In this document: positions 8,538 through 17,734 of the stretch, piece by piece
How the letters are laid out: the number at the start of each line of letters is the position of its first letter
Position numbering within the stretch: position 1 is the stretch's first letter
NCBI RefSeq assembly: GCF_009193325.2
Contig: NZ_CP059856.1
Coordinates: 186,001-250,000, forward strand
DNA from: Bacteroides zhangwenhongii
GTDB taxonomy: Bacteria > Bacteroidota > Bacteroidia > Bacteroidales > Bacteroidaceae
Reading direction: 5' to 3'
DNA: 64,000 nt
Notes under the pieces: generated by a model
Databases searched by the model: none
The model's input: the letters and a program-made list of their open reading frames with translations, nothing else
Told to the model about the DNA's origin: nothing
Program-made: the position numbers and the translations under genes

Positions 8538-9164
8538 ATGAAAACAAGAAAAAATATATACTTCAAGGTAGTAGCCTTGGCGGCTATTGCCATCGCCTTC
8601 GCCATGCCGGCTAAGGCACAGCTATCAGACAACGGATATGCTAATATCGACTGGCAGTTTAATGTTCCCCTCGGCAATCATTTTGCCGACAAGTCCAGTG
8701 GTTGGGGTATGAACTTTGAGGGCGGTTATTTCGTGACTCCCAATATCGGTTTGGGTCTTTTCCTGAACTACCATACGAACCACGAATATGTAGGCCGTGA
8801 AACCTTCCAACTGGGAGCCGGTGAGGTTACTACCGACCAGCAACACACCATGTTCCAATTGCCTTTCGGTGCTGCTGCCCGTTACCAATGGAACCGCGGT
8901 GGATCCGTACAACCATACGTCAGCGCTAAACTAGGTGCCGAGTATGCTAAAATCCGTTCTAACTTCAATATGCTCGAAGCTAGAGAAAACAGTTGGGGCT
9001 TCTACGCTTCTCCTGAAATCGGTATCAATGTATTTCCTTGGGTATACGGACCGGGACTACACTTCGCTCTCTACTACAGCTATGGTACCAACAAGGCTGA
9101 TGTACTGCATTACAGTGTAGACGGACTGAACAACTTCGGTTTCCGACTGGGTGTATCATTCTAA
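8538..9164 (+). CDS. Outer-membrane beta-barrel protein
   Basis: A 208-residue protein with a signal peptide (cleavage likely after AKAQ near residue 27). It then alternates hydrophobic and polar residues in the manner of an 8-stranded barrel and ends with a typical terminal strand NNFGFRLGVSF with C-terminal phenylalanine. It probably folds in the outer membrane as a small OmpA/OmpW-like barrel. It lies 15 bp after the DUF4136 lipoprotein, suggesting a functional pair. No ligand can be inferred. Confidence 0.8.
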   Translation: MKTRKNIYFKVVALAAIAIAFAMPAKAQLSDNGYANIDWQFNVPLGNHFADKSSGWGMNFEGGYFVTPNIGLGLFLNYHTNHEYVGRETFQLGAGEVTTDQQHTMFQLPFGAAARYQWNRGGSVQPYVSAKLGAEYAKIRSNFNMLEARENSWGFYASPEIGINVFPWVYGPGLHFALYYSYGTNKADVLHYSVDGLNNFGFRLGVSF

Positions 9165-9198
9165 GGCTAAACTCTATCAGAATTACGTTAATAAAAAG

Positions 9199-9232
9199 AA
9201 TGCCTCTCTGCTTCCACGAGCAGAGGGGCATT
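9199..9232. terminator. Bidirectional terminator
   Basis: Arms AATGCCTCTCTGCT (9199-9212) and AGCAGAGGGGCATT (9219-9232) form a 14-bp stem with one G-U pair and a 6-nt loop. An A-run precedes it and a T-run follows it, serving the convergent beta-barrel and GH3 genes. Confidence 0.8.
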
Positions 9233-9262
9233 TCCTTTTATAGCTTGCCGGAAAAGGAGGGA

Positions 9263-12200
9263 TTACTTTTTCTTCATCGCATCATAAATCGCTTCCTGTA
9301 TCCTTTCACGAATGTGCAATTGATTCAATTTACGGTTGGTCGCGTCCGGATAAACCCGGTTACTCAAAAAGACATAGACCAACTCATTCACAGGGTCCAC
9401 CCAAGCACAGGTTCCGGTAAACCCGGTATGGCCATACACTTCGGCAGGTACACCGGGAGCACAGTTCCCTTTCTTCGAATCAGTCATATCCGGTTTGTCG
9501 AATCCCAAACCGCGCCGACTTATCTTTGAAACTTCCGTAGTAAACAGTTGACAGGTTTCCTTACTCAGATAACGCTGTCCGTCCAACTCCCCTCCATTCA
9601 ATAACATCTGATAGATACGGGCAACCTCACGGGCTGTGGAAAAAAGTCCGGCATTCCCGCCCAATCCACCAAAGAAAGCGGAAGCCTCATCATGAACAAA
9701 GCCTTGCAAAGTCTCTTTTCGCAAGAAACGATCTTTGTTGGAAGGCACAATCTCCGATTTGGCAAAGCGGCGTAAAGGCAAATAACCCGTGCGCTCCAGC
9801 CCCATCGGCCCGTAAAATTCACGTTGCAGATAGGCTTCCATCGGCATTTCCGCCAACTGTTCCACCAGCATTCCCAACAGGATAAATCCGATGTCACTAT
9901 ATACATAGCGTTTCTGTCTCAATGGAGTTTCCGCAATTTTCTCTTCTATCACTTTCCTGAATGAACGGTTCAGCCATATACTATCACAGATTTGAACGGT
10001 ATAATCCCCAGTCCCGACAGATGAGATATATTCTTTTTTAAACTTAAAATCCGGATTCGCCCATGTGGTCGTACCAATCCGTAACGGATGTTTCGCATCC
10101 CTACGCGCACTGAACAATCGTCCGTCGTAACTATCCTTGTCTATCACTTCCTGATAGAACGGTATCCAAGATGGCAAACCGGACTGGTGAAACAGGATTT
10201 CCTGAATAGTGATATCTTTCTTGTCTGTACGTTGCAAGAACGGCAAATAATCCGAAATCTTATCGGTAAGGCTGAAACGTCCTTTATCGTAAAGTTTCAT
10301 AATAGCCAGCAGAGTTCCCGTAGTTTTGGATAAAGAGGCCAAATCGTAAATATCCGTAGATTCGACACGAGGACTGCCCTTTCCCGCATACGTACCGAAC
10401 GCTTTATCATACATGATATGCCCGTTTCTCAAAACAACTATCTGGCAACCGGGATAGGCTCCCTGCTGAATGCCGTCCAGTGCAATGGCGTCAATCTTTT
10501 TCAGAAGAACGGACGAAAGACCGTGCTCCTCCGGAATGAAATGTAAAGGCGTTCTCGGTGTAATGGTCACTCCCGCCCCTGTGGGAAACAATCCGCCTAT
10601 GCTTGCCGACAACCTGCCGTCCGCCGTGGCTTTGGCATATAAGATATCAGCCACCTGCCGCTGCACGTCACTATTATGGCTATGCCCCAATATCACGGCT
10701 GATGCGCGGGACACCGCACGTTGAATCTGCAACATCATTTTGCCGGGTGTAAAAAACAGATAGATAGTCGGGCTTTTAGGAACAAACTTGGCAAAGAAAG
10801 GCTGATAAGCCCCCAATCGTTGTTCACTGACCGCTACCACAATCCGTTTATAAGCAGCCAACGAATCACGCAACTTCTGATTTTCCTGTTCAGTCTGATT
10901 GGCACGAAGACGGAAACGGACCAATGAAGTATAACGGGACATCTGACTCGCCAGCGCATTCGTCTCACCCGGTTTTCCGACTTCGAGCAATGCAATCTTC
11001 TGTTCCTTGTCCGCGTGCAACGGTAAAATATGGTTCTTATTGTCCACCACAGTAATCGCCGCCCAATTCAACCGACGGATTAAATCACGTGTCTGAGGAG
11101 TGTTAATACGCTGTTCCAAACCAGATACTTGCACAAACGGCTTTTTCTTTAATCCCAGTGCATATTTATAAGTCAGCACCTTACGGCATTTACTCTCAAT
11201 ATCCTCCCGGCTCAACTCCCCTTTTTCAATGGCTTCCAATACGGCGGATATCTCCGCTTTCAGATTACGGGGAGCCAGCACCATATCATTTCCCGCTTTC
11301 AATGCTTGCAGACTGACACTTCCATTCCCCGACACCCCTTTCATGGCAAGCGCATCTGTAAATATCAGCCCTCTAAAAGCCAATTCGTCCGTCAACAAAT
11401 CATACACCACATTGCGGGACAATGACGATGGGAGTCCGCCCACCGGTTCTATGATGGGCACTTGCAAATGGCCGACCATCATACCGCCCAATCCTGCCCG
11501 GATCGCTCTTTTAAAAGGATAAAGTTCTACACTGTCCAACCGCTCGCGAGTGAAAGGAAGCACAGGCAACGCCTTATGCGAATCAATATCCGTATCTCCA
11601 TGACCAGGAAAATGCTTGCATACAGACAGTACTCCTCCTTCTTCCAGGCCGGATGCGTAAGCGATAACCTTATCTGCCACCTGTATCGGATTTTCTCCGA
11701 AAGAACGGGTATTAATCACCGGATTCTTCGGATTGATATTCACATCCGCCACCGGAGCAAAATTAACCTGAGCCCCAATCTGTTTGCACTGGCGGGCTAC
11801 TTCACGCCCATACGCATGAATCAACCGATTGTCCTGAATACAGCCCAGTACCATATTTCTCGGGAAAACAGGTGTGCCGCGCAAACGCATTGCCAACCCC
11901 CATTCTCCATCGAAAGTAATCATAACAGGTACTTTGGCTTGCCGCTGCGCCCGATTCGTCAAGTTGACCTGGTTCTGCAGTTTTCCACCGGAAAAAAGAA
12001 GTCCGCCCACTTTATAAGTATCAACGGCTTCACGCAGCAATTCCAGATTTCGTTTGGTATCCACAGGAGCGATGGTATAGATAAATAACTGCCCGACTTT
12101 TTCTTTGAAGGAAAGCCTATCCATTACCGAGTCTACCCAATGGCGGCAGTCCTTGTTCTGGAGAGCCTTATATACCAACTGCGGTTCAACGGCAGCAGCA

Positions 12201-12274
12201 TTTTGAGCCGAACCCGTTACCGGTCCGGCTGAAATAAGAAATAAAAACGCTAAGATTGAGGAAAGTTTCTTCAT
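9263..12274 (-). CDS. GH3 beta-N-acetylhexosaminidase (NagZ-like) fused to a class C beta-lactamase-like serine hydrolase
   Basis: A 1003-residue exported protein with signal peptide 1-24. Residues about 45-370 are a family 3 glycosidase of the NagZ branch, with the loop KHFPGHGDTDIDSH (about 218-231) and nucleophile aspartate in FTDALAMKGVSG (about 303). A linker domain follows. From about 590 there is a beta-lactamase/transpeptidase-like domain with the SxxK motif in YDLASLSKTTG (about 645). The pairing suggests periplasmic trimming of peptidoglycan: removal of GlcNAc and cleavage or sensing of peptide stems. Substrates are inferred from family. It is the last gene of a three-gene operon and overlaps the preceding metallophosphatase gene by 4 bp. 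Confidence 0.88.
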   Translation of the reverse strand: MKKLSSILAFLFLISAGPVTGSAQNAAAVEPQLVYKALQNKDCRHWVDSVMDRLSFKEKVGQLFIYTIAPVDTKRNLELLREAVDTYKVGGLLFSGGKLQNQVNLTNRAQRQAKVPVMITFDGEWGLAMRLRGTPVFPRNMVLGCIQDNRLIHAYGREVARQCKQIGAQVNFAPVADVNINPKNPVINTRSFGENPIQVADKVIAYASGLEEGGVLSVCKHFPGHGDTDIDSHKALPVLPFTRERLDSVELYPFKRAIRAGLGGMMVGHLQVPIIEPVGGLPSSLSRNVVYDLLTDELAFRGLIFTDALAMKGVSGNGSVSLQALKAGNDMVLAPRNLKAEISAVLEAIEKGELSREDIESKCRKVLTYKYALGLKKKPFVQVSGLEQRINTPQTRDLIRRLNWAAITVVDNKNHILPLHADKEQKIALLEVGKPGETNALASQMSRYTSLVRFRLRANQTEQENQKLRDSLAAYKRIVVAVSEQRLGAYQPFFAKFVPKSPTIYLFFTPGKMMLQIQRAVSRASAVILGHSHNSDVQRQVADILYAKATADGRLSASIGGLFPTGAGVTITPRTPLHFIPEEHGLSSVLLKKIDAIALDGIQQGAYPGCQIVVLRNGHIMYDKAFGTYAGKGSPRVESTDIYDLASLSKTTGTLLAIMKLYDKGRFSLTDKISDYLPFLQRTDKKDITIQEILFHQSGLPSWIPFYQEVIDKDSYDGRLFSARRDAKHPLRIGTTTWANPDFKFKKEYISSVGTGDYTVQICDSIWLNRSFRKVIEEKIAETPLRQKRYVYSDIGFILLGMLVEQLAEMPMEAYLQREFYGPMGLERTGYLPLRRFAKSEIVPSNKDRFLRKETLQGFVHDEASAFFGGLGGNAGLFSTAREVARIYQMLLNGGELDGQRYLSKETCQLFTTEVSKISRRGLGFDKPDMTDSKKGNCAPGVPAEVYGHTGFTGTCAWVDPVNELVYVFLSNRVYPDATNRKLNQLHIRERIQEAIYDAMKKK

Positions 12275-13110
12275 TTATGTTCCAAAGTCAAATCAAGACG
12301 GCCTACACGCACACCACTCTTCCCCGTGTGCATGACAGCCACTTCTTCTCCATCCATGTTCAAATATGTTTTCGGGCCTTTCATAAAGGTGTGCGAATGC
12401 CCGCCCAAAATCACATCGATATTACGTGTATTCGCCACCAGGCGTTCGTCCATCTGAATTCCCAAATGCGACAGACATACCACAACATCACATCCTTTCT
12501 CTTTCAGCAAAGCAGCCACTTCATTCGATACCCCGACCGGGTCCTCATAAACTACTCCTTCACATTTATTAGCCTGAATCAGTCCTTCCGGTTCCGCTCC
12601 CAGACCGAAGACACCTATTTTCAAACCATATTTCTCTAAAATAACGTATGGCTTTACAATATCCTTCAATACCGTAGCTTCCAAATTATAATTGGCACAG
12701 ACTACCGGAAACTTTGCCATCTTGAAAATACGGGCCATGTTATCCACATCGAAATCAAACTCATGATTGCCGATAGTCATCGCGTCATAGCCCATTTCGT
12801 TCATCAACTTAATTTCCACTTCCCCCTGAAACATATTATAATAGGGAGTCCCCTGCGAAATATCCCCGCAATCGAACAACAATACATTGTCGTGCTCTTT
12901 GCGGAACTGTTCAAGGAAAGTAGCCCGGCGGACAAATCCTCCTTCATTATAATTGCGGTCACCTTTCTGATTGACCGGTTCAATGCGACTATGCACATCG
13001 CTAGTCTGCAAAAGTATAAGTTCTTTAGTATCCTGCGCAAATAGGGAAAAGGCAAAGCTTACCGCCAGGCAGAGCAGGAAAGATATCTGAATTCTTCTCA
13101 TATCCAACAT
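12271..13110 (-). CDS. 5'-nucleotidase metallophosphatase domain protein
   Basis: A 279-residue exported protein equal to the catalytic N-terminal domain of UshA-type 5'-nucleotidases. After a signal peptide (1-26) it shows the calcineurin-like metal ligand motifs LLQTSDVHSR, DCGDISQGTPYY, TIGNHEFDFD and LGGHSHT. The substrate-binding C-terminal domain is absent but is encoded by the next gene upstream (13128-13913). The two products probably associate in the periplasm to hydrolyse nucleotides or related phosphoesters. The stop overlaps the GH3 start. An ATG three codons downstream is an alternative start. Confidence 0.87.
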   Translation of the reverse strand: MLDMRRIQISFLLCLAVSFAFSLFAQDTKELILLQTSDVHSRIEPVNQKGDRNYNEGGFVRRATFLEQFRKEHDNVLLFDCGDISQGTPYYNMFQGEVEIKLMNEMGYDAMTIGNHEFDFDVDNMARIFKMAKFPVVCANYNLEATVLKDIVKPYVILEKYGLKIGVFGLGAEPEGLIQANKCEGVVYEDPVGVSNEVAALLKEKGCDVVVCLSHLGIQMDERLVANTRNIDVILGGHSHTFMKGPKTYLNMDGEEVAVMHTGKSGVRVGRLDLTLEHK

Positions 13111-13127
13111 TTTTAGTTTCTCCTTTT

Positions 13128-13913
13128 TTATTTTATAGAAATACGTCCATCCAGTTTGGAGGTAATCAGCTTACCTTCGGCAGTCTGCTTCCGCACATAT
13201 TCAAGAAACAGGCCGCGCAAAGTAGCGTTCTCCGGACACACACGTTTCTCCGCTTGCAGAAGAGCGTCCATCCGCCCGTTTCCATCCGCCAGATAATCGA
13301 TGGTAGCTACCGTATAAGATTGGTCATCCTTCACCGGTTGTCCGCCAATGGTTACATTCAGCAGTTCGCCTTCCTTACTGATTTCCATACGAATGCCACT
13401 CACTCCTTCTCCATGCAAGGAAGCGATAGCCTTAAAAAGACGTTTCATGTCCGTCCCCTTCATTGTCAACACACAAAGCGAATTCTCGAAAGGAAGGATT
13501 TCGAAGATTTCGCCAACGGTGATATCTCCCTTCGGCAGGATATTGCGCAATCCTCCCATATTTACCAATCCCATATCGGCAGGTTTACCCAATACCCGAA
13601 CCGCCGCCTGCTGCAACACACCTGCCACAAGATTGGAAAGGAGGCTTTCCGGATTCCCTTTATCCATTATCATTTCACTGGTGCCAATGACTTCATACAT
13701 CATCGCATCTACTTTGTCCTTATAGGGCTTCAATATCTCAGCAGCTCTTTTGTCGGGATTCGCATCCCAGACTGAATCGATCGTAATCATACTGCCTTTT
13801 ACTCCAACCACTTCGTAGTTAGCCGTGGTTTCCCGTGCCGAACGACAGGACGTAAAGAGGAAACCTCCCGCCAACACGGCTACAATCAGATACTTCACAT
13901 AAGTCTGTTTCAT
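13128..13913 (-). CDS. 5'-nucleotidase C-terminal domain lipoprotein
   Basis: A 261-residue lipoprotein (lipobox FTSC, Cys23) matching the C-terminal, substrate-binding domain of 5'-nucleotidases. It has the GLVNMGGLRNILPKGDITVGEIFEILPF region, here cited in parts as MGGLRN and GEIFEILPFEN, and the TVATIDYLADG segment. It is the first gene of the operon and lies 17 bp before the catalytic-domain gene. The order is therefore the reverse of the domain order in the fused enzyme. The lipid anchor suggests it tethers the complex to a membrane. Confidence 0.87.
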   Translation of the reverse strand: MKQTYVKYLIVAVLAGGFLFTSCRSARETTANYEVVGVKGSMITIDSVWDANPDKRAAEILKPYKDKVDAMMYEVIGTSEMIMDKGNPESLLSNLVAGVLQQAAVRVLGKPADMGLVNMGGLRNILPKGDITVGEIFEILPFENSLCVLTMKGTDMKRLFKAIASLHGEGVSGIRMEISKEGELLNVTIGGQPVKDDQSYTVATIDYLADGNGRMDALLQAEKRVCPENATLRGLFLEYVRKQTAEGKLITSKLDGRISIK

Positions 13914-13936
13914 GTTCGCTATTTTTAGATATGCTA

Positions 13937-13969
13937 CAAATATACGAAAACATTTGGCTATCTGACAAA
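13937..13969 (-). promoter_or_regulatory. Promoter of the nucleotidase/GH3 operon
   Basis: On the minus strand a -33 TTTG (13969-13966) and a -7 TATATTTG (13944-13937) are separated by 21 bp, close to the Bacteroides consensus. The start codon lies 24 bp beyond the -7 box. It interleaves with the divergent rplS promoter. Confidence 0.7.
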
Positions 13970-13984
13970 TAATTCGTTACTTTG
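13953..13984 (+). promoter_or_regulatory. Promoter of rplS
   Basis: TTTG at 13953-13956 and TTACTTTG at 13977-13984, spaced 20 bp, fit the -33/-7 pattern with one mismatch in the -7 box. The predicted leader is about 80 nt, compatible with regulation of a ribosomal protein gene. Confidence 0.6.
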
Positions 13985-14068
13985 CACCGCTTTCGCGCAA
14001 TCGCTGTCAAGAGAAGAGATACTTGGTATGTTGCGTTGTAACGATGAAACAATTTAATAATAACAACA

Positions 14069-14419
14069 ATGGATTTAATTAAAATTGCAGAAGAAGCATT
14101 TGCTACCGGAAAACAGCACCCGAGCTTCAAAGCAGGAGACACTGTAACAGTAGCATATCGTATTATCGAAGGTAACAAAGAACGTGTACAGTTGTATCGT
14201 GGTGTTGTTATCAAAATCGCCGGTCACGGAGACAAAAAGCGTTTTACTGTACGTAAGATGTCCGGAACTGTAGGTGTAGAAAGAATTTTCCCAATCGAAT
14301 CACCGGCTATCGATAGCATCGAAGTGAACAAGGTAGGTAAAGTTCGTCGCGCTAAATTGTACTACCTGCGTGCTCTTACCGGTAAGAAAGCTAGAATCAA
14401 AGAAAAAAGAGCTAACTAA
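14069..14419 (+). CDS. rplS: 50S ribosomal protein L19
   Basis: A 116-residue protein, the usual length for L19, which sits at the 30S/50S interface. The [28 protein letters not shown] region (for example [10 protein letters not shown] and [11 protein letters not shown]) and [28 protein letters not shown] C-terminus (for example [12 protein letters not shown]) are diagnostic. It is a monocistronic unit with its own promoter and a strong terminator. Confidence 0.98.
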   Translation: MDLIKIAEEAFATGKQHPSFKAGDTVTVAYRIIEGNKERVQLYRGVVIKIAGHGDKKRFTVRKMSGTVGVERIFPIESPAIDSIEVNKVGKVRRAKLYYLRALTGKKARIKEKRAN

Positions 14420-14444
14420 TCCTAGTTACTTTTCGATTCGAAAT

Positions 14445-14482
14445 AAAAAAGGGAACTTCCATTACAGGAAGTTCCCTTTTTT
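14445..14482 (+). terminator. rplS terminator
   Basis: A perfect 16-bp stem, arms 14445-14460 and 14467-14482 (core GGGAACTTCC / GGAAGTTCCC), with 6-nt loop ATTACA and a T-run of six at the 3' side. Confidence 0.9.
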
Positions 14483-14522
14483 ATTGTCATTTCCCCTTCT
14501 GAATCTCCCACTCTGAAACATA

Positions 14523-14553
14523 AAGCCCCGAAAGTCATAAACTCCCGAGGCTT
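14523..14553 (-). terminator. Terminator-like hairpin for the glucokinase gene
   Basis: AAGCCCCG (14523-14530) pairs with CGAGGCTT (14546-14553) with one mismatch. It lies 28 bp past the stop of the minus-strand glucokinase gene. A T-rich run is weak, so confidence is moderate. Confidence 0.5.
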
Positions 14554-14580
14554 CATTACCTTTATTACAATAATGATATA

Positions 14581-15561
14581 TTATTCTTTCAGATCCTTCA
14601 ATTCCCAAGCCAATGCACTGGCACCCAGTACGGCGGCATCGGAATCCTTCAGTTCGGAAACGAGCAATTTCGTCTTACCTTTATAGATATTCAGGATATT
14701 CCTATCGATTGATTCCTGAATCGGTTTCATGATATAGTCACCGGACTTAGCCAGACCACCGAACAATACAATTGCTTCGGGACTGGAGAATGCGATAGCG
14801 TCCGCCAAAGCTTCACCCAAAATATTTCCGGTAAATTCGAAGATTTCCTGTGCCAGTTTATCGCCTTGAACGGCTGCGTCATATACATCCTTTGAAGTAA
14901 TGTTTTCTGCAGGAATATTACGGAGCAGACTTGCATCCGTGCGGGCAGCCAAAAATTCGCGAGCAGTGCGGGCTACACCGGTAGCCGAACAATAAGTTTC
15001 CAGACAACCTTTACGGCCGCAACCACAAAGACGACCATCGCGACGAGCGATAACATGTCCCAACTCACCGGCAAAACCGTCATGACCATACACCATCTGG
15101 CCGTTGATAACGATACCGCTACCTACACCTGTACCTAATGTAATCATGATAAAGTCTTTCATACCACGGGCGGCGCCGTATGTCATTTCACCGATAGCGG
15201 CAGCATTAGCGTCGTTTGTCAGAGCTGTAGGAATGCCCAGTCTTTCTTCAAACATAGCAGCCAACGGAAGAATACCTTTCCAAGGTAAATTCGGAGCGAA
15301 CTCGATAGTTCCTGTATAGTAGTTACCATTCGGAGCACCCACACCGATACCTCTGATTTTATCCACACCGCCATTGGCGATAATCAATGGAAGAAGATTT
15401 TTGCACACTTCATCTGCATATTCTTCTACCGTAGGATAACCGGATGTTTTGATAGAACTGCTTGCTATAATAGTTCCGCGCGCGTCTACAATTCCAAAGA
15501 CGGTATTTGTTCCGCCTATGTCAATACCTACTACGTAGGGTTTCTCCATGTTTGAATTCAT
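14581..15561 (-). CDS. rokA: ROK family glucokinase
   Basis: Phosphorylates glucose, and in some family members N-acetylglucosamine, with ATP. The 326-residue protein has the ATP phosphate-binding motif GIDIGGTNTVFG near the N-terminus, the catalytic segment NDANAAAIGE, the ROK signature TLGTGVGSGIV and the zinc motif CGCGRKGCLETYCS. ROK kinases of this type (RokA) are the described hexokinases of Bacteroides. The gene stands alone, divergent from the exporter operon. The start used gives MNSNMEKPYVVGIDIGG; the internal ATG four codons later is equally possible. Confidence 0.92.
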   Translation of the reverse strand: MNSNMEKPYVVGIDIGGTNTVFGIVDARGTIIASSSIKTSGYPTVEEYADEVCKNLLPLIIANGGVDKIRGIGVGAPNGNYYTGTIEFAPNLPWKGILPLAAMFEERLGIPTALTNDANAAAIGEMTYGAARGMKDFIMITLGTGVGSGIVINGQMVYGHDGFAGELGHVIARRDGRLCGCGRKGCLETYCSATGVARTAREFLAARTDASLLRNIPAENITSKDVYDAAVQGDKLAQEIFEFTGNILGEALADAIAFSSPEAIVLFGGLAKSGDYIMKPIQESIDRNILNIYKGKTKLLVSELKDSDAAVLGASALAWELKDLKE

Positions 15562-15740
15562 GATACTTTTATTTAAAAGGGTTAGTTAATCATTAAGTTT
15601 ACTGCACACAAATTACGTAAAGAAGATTGAGTCTACAAAATGTTTTTCAAAAAAAGTTCAACCTCTTTGCAACTTTTCTTATCTCGCTACCGTCTAATAG
15701 AAGAAATTCATAAGAAAACTGAAACTAAATAAAGGAAACT

Positions 15741-16457
15741 GTGATACAACTGACAAATATCAATAAGACCTATAATAACGGAGCACCTCTTCATGTGCTC
15801 AAGGGTATCGACCTCCACATCGGGCAAGGTGAGTTTGTTTCCATCATGGGAGCGTCAGGGTCAGGAAAATCGACTTTACTTAACATATTAGGTATTCTTG
15901 ATAATTACGATACCGGAGATTATTATCTGAACAACGTACTCATCAAAAACCTAAGCGAAACCAAAGCCTCCGAATACCGGAACCGCATGATCGGATTTAT
16001 TTTCCAATCATTCAATCTGATATCGTTCAAAGACGCAGTAGAGAATATAGCACTTCCTTTATTCTATCAGGGAGTAAGCCGTAAAAAGCGCAATGCACTT
16101 GCTTTGGAATACCTCGACCGTCTGGGATTGAAGGACTGGGCACATCATATGCCGAACGAGATGAGCGGCGGACAGAAACAGCGTGTGGCCATCGCCCGCG
16201 CACTCATCACCCGACCGCAGATTATTCTGGCGGACGAGCCCACAGGAGCATTGGACAGCAAGACCTCCGTAGAAGTGATGCAAATACTGAAAGACCTGCA
16301 CCGGACGGGGATGACCATCGTAGTCGTCACACACGAAAGCGGAGTTGCCAACCAGACCGACAAAATAATACACATTAAGGACGGTATCATCGAACGAATC
16401 GAAGATAACATTGCCCATGACGCTTCTCCTTTCGGCAAAAACGGATTCATGAAATAA
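15741..16457 (+). CDS. MacB/LolD-type ABC transporter ATPase
   Basis: A 238-residue ATPase that energises the adjoining permeases. Visible motifs are Walker A GASGSGKST, Q-loop region FIFQSFNLI, ABC signature MSGGQKQR, Walker B IILADEPTGALDS and the H-loop VVVTHES. The frame opens with GTG at 15741 (MIQLTNINKTYNNG); there is no ATG in a better place. It is the first gene of a five-gene exporter operon, 13 bp before the first permease. Confidence 0.92.
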   Translation: MIQLTNINKTYNNGAPLHVLKGIDLHIGQGEFVSIMGASGSGKSTLLNILGILDNYDTGDYYLNNVLIKNLSETKASEYRNRMIGFIFQSFNLISFKDAVENIALPLFYQGVSRKKRNALALEYLDRLGLKDWAHHMPNEMSGGQKQRVAIARALITRPQIILADEPTGALDSKTSVEVMQILKDLHRTGMTIVVVTHESGVANQTDKIIHIKDGIIERIEDNIAHDASPFGKNGFMK

Positions 16458-16470
16458 AGACCAATCAGAC

Positions 16471-17730
16471 ATGATCGACATCTGGCAAGAAATATACAGC
16501 ACCATTAAGCGCAACAAGCTAAGGACTTTCCTCACAGGGTTCGCTGTGGCATGGGGAATATTCATGCTTATCGTCCTCTTAGGGGCCGGCAACGGACTGA
16601 TTCATGCTTTCGAAGAGGCTTCTTCAGAACGTGCACTGAACAGTATCAAGATCTATCCGGGATGGACTTCCAAGTCTTACGACGGACTCAAAGAGGGACG
16701 GAAGATCCAGCTGGACAACAAGGACTTACGGATCACCGACACTCATTTTCCGGATTATGTAATTAAGGCCGGAGCTTCCATCTGGCAAGGTACCGTCACC
16801 ATCAGTTTCGGCTCGGAATATGCCAGTGTCGGGTTGGCAGGCGTCTTTCCCAATCATATAGAAATAGAAACCATAAAGCTCTTTAAAGGACGTTTCATTA
16901 ATGAGACGGATATTAAAGAAAGACGGAAAGTTATCGTCCTACATAAAAAAACGGCTGAGATTCTTTTTCATAAGACGCATACCGAACCTATCGGGCAGTT
17001 TGTCAATATGGGAAATGTTGCCTATCGGGTAGTGGGACTTTGCAACGACAAAGGAGATAGCGGTGAAAAACCTGCCCTCATACCTTTCTCTACCCTGCAA
17101 ACGATCTACAATAAAGGAGACAAGCTGAGCTGTCTGACCATCGCTACGAAGAATCTGGAGACGATCGAAGCGAATGAAAATTTTGAAAAAGAGTATCGGA
17201 AAGCGTTGGGAGCCAACCACCGTTTCGATCCTACCGACAACAGCGCCTTATGGATATGGAATAAGTTCACCAATTATCTGCAACAACAAAAAGGTATGGC
17301 CATTCTACGTACCGGAATCTGGGTGATCGGCATTTTCACTCTTTTAAGCGGCATTGTAGGAGTATCCAATATCATGCTGATCACCGTTAAAGAACGTACA
17401 CGCGAATTCGGTATCCGCAAAGCATTGGGAGCCAGACCGGGCTCGATCCTTTGGCTGATTATTGTAGAAAGTGTAATCATCACTACTTTATTCGGCTATA
17501 TAGGTATGGTGGCGGGCATCGGAGTAACCGAATGGATGAATGCCGCTTTCGGCAATCAAGTCATGGATATCGGCGGATGGACAACAACCGTCTTCCTGAA
17601 TCCGACCGTCGATATAAAAATCGCCATTCAAGCTACACTTACATTAATAATCGCCGGAACGTTAGCCGGATTGTTCCCTGCCCGCAAGGCTGTCAGCATC
17701 CGTCCGATTGAAGCACTTAGAGCAGATTAA
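16471..17730 (+). CDS. MacB-like ABC permease 1
   Basis: A 419-residue inner-membrane permease. One N-terminal helix follows the conserved segment TIKRNKLRTFLTGFAVAWG (about 10-40). A large periplasmic MacB domain covers about 45-280. Three C-terminal FtsX helices follow, with the conserved ERTREFGIRKALGARP loop after the first. It forms a half-transporter. It is paired with a second, related but clearly different permease 4 bp later, so the exporter is probably a heterodimer. Confidence 0.9.
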   Translation: MIDIWQEIYSTIKRNKLRTFLTGFAVAWGIFMLIVLLGAGNGLIHAFEEASSERALNSIKIYPGWTSKSYDGLKEGRKIQLDNKDLRITDTHFPDYVIKAGASIWQGTVTISFGSEYASVGLAGVFPNHIEIETIKLFKGRFINETDIKERRKVIVLHKKTAEILFHKTHTEPIGQFVNMGNVAYRVVGLCNDKGDSGEKPALIPFSTLQTIYNKGDKLSCLTIATKNLETIEANENFEKEYRKALGANHRFDPTDNSALWIWNKFTNYLQQQKGMAILRTGIWVIGIFTLLSGIVGVSNIMLITVKERTREFGIRKALGARPGSILWLIIVESVIITTLFGYIGMVAGIGVTEWMNAAFGNQVMDIGGWTTTVFLNPTVDIKIAIQATLTLIIAGTLAGLFPARKAVSIRPIEALRAD

Positions 17731-17734
17731 GATT

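Noticed and set aside
11462..12088. Open frame of about 200 codons opposite the GH3 domain
   Set aside because: Shadow of the GH3 gene; composition is not protein-like.
12271..13913. Frameshift in a single nucleotidase gene
   Set aside because: The two parts are in reversed order and each has its own export signal, so they are two genes.
17708..17734. TTG start for the second permease
   Set aside because: Would overlap the first permease gene; the ATG at 17735 aligns with the paralogue.
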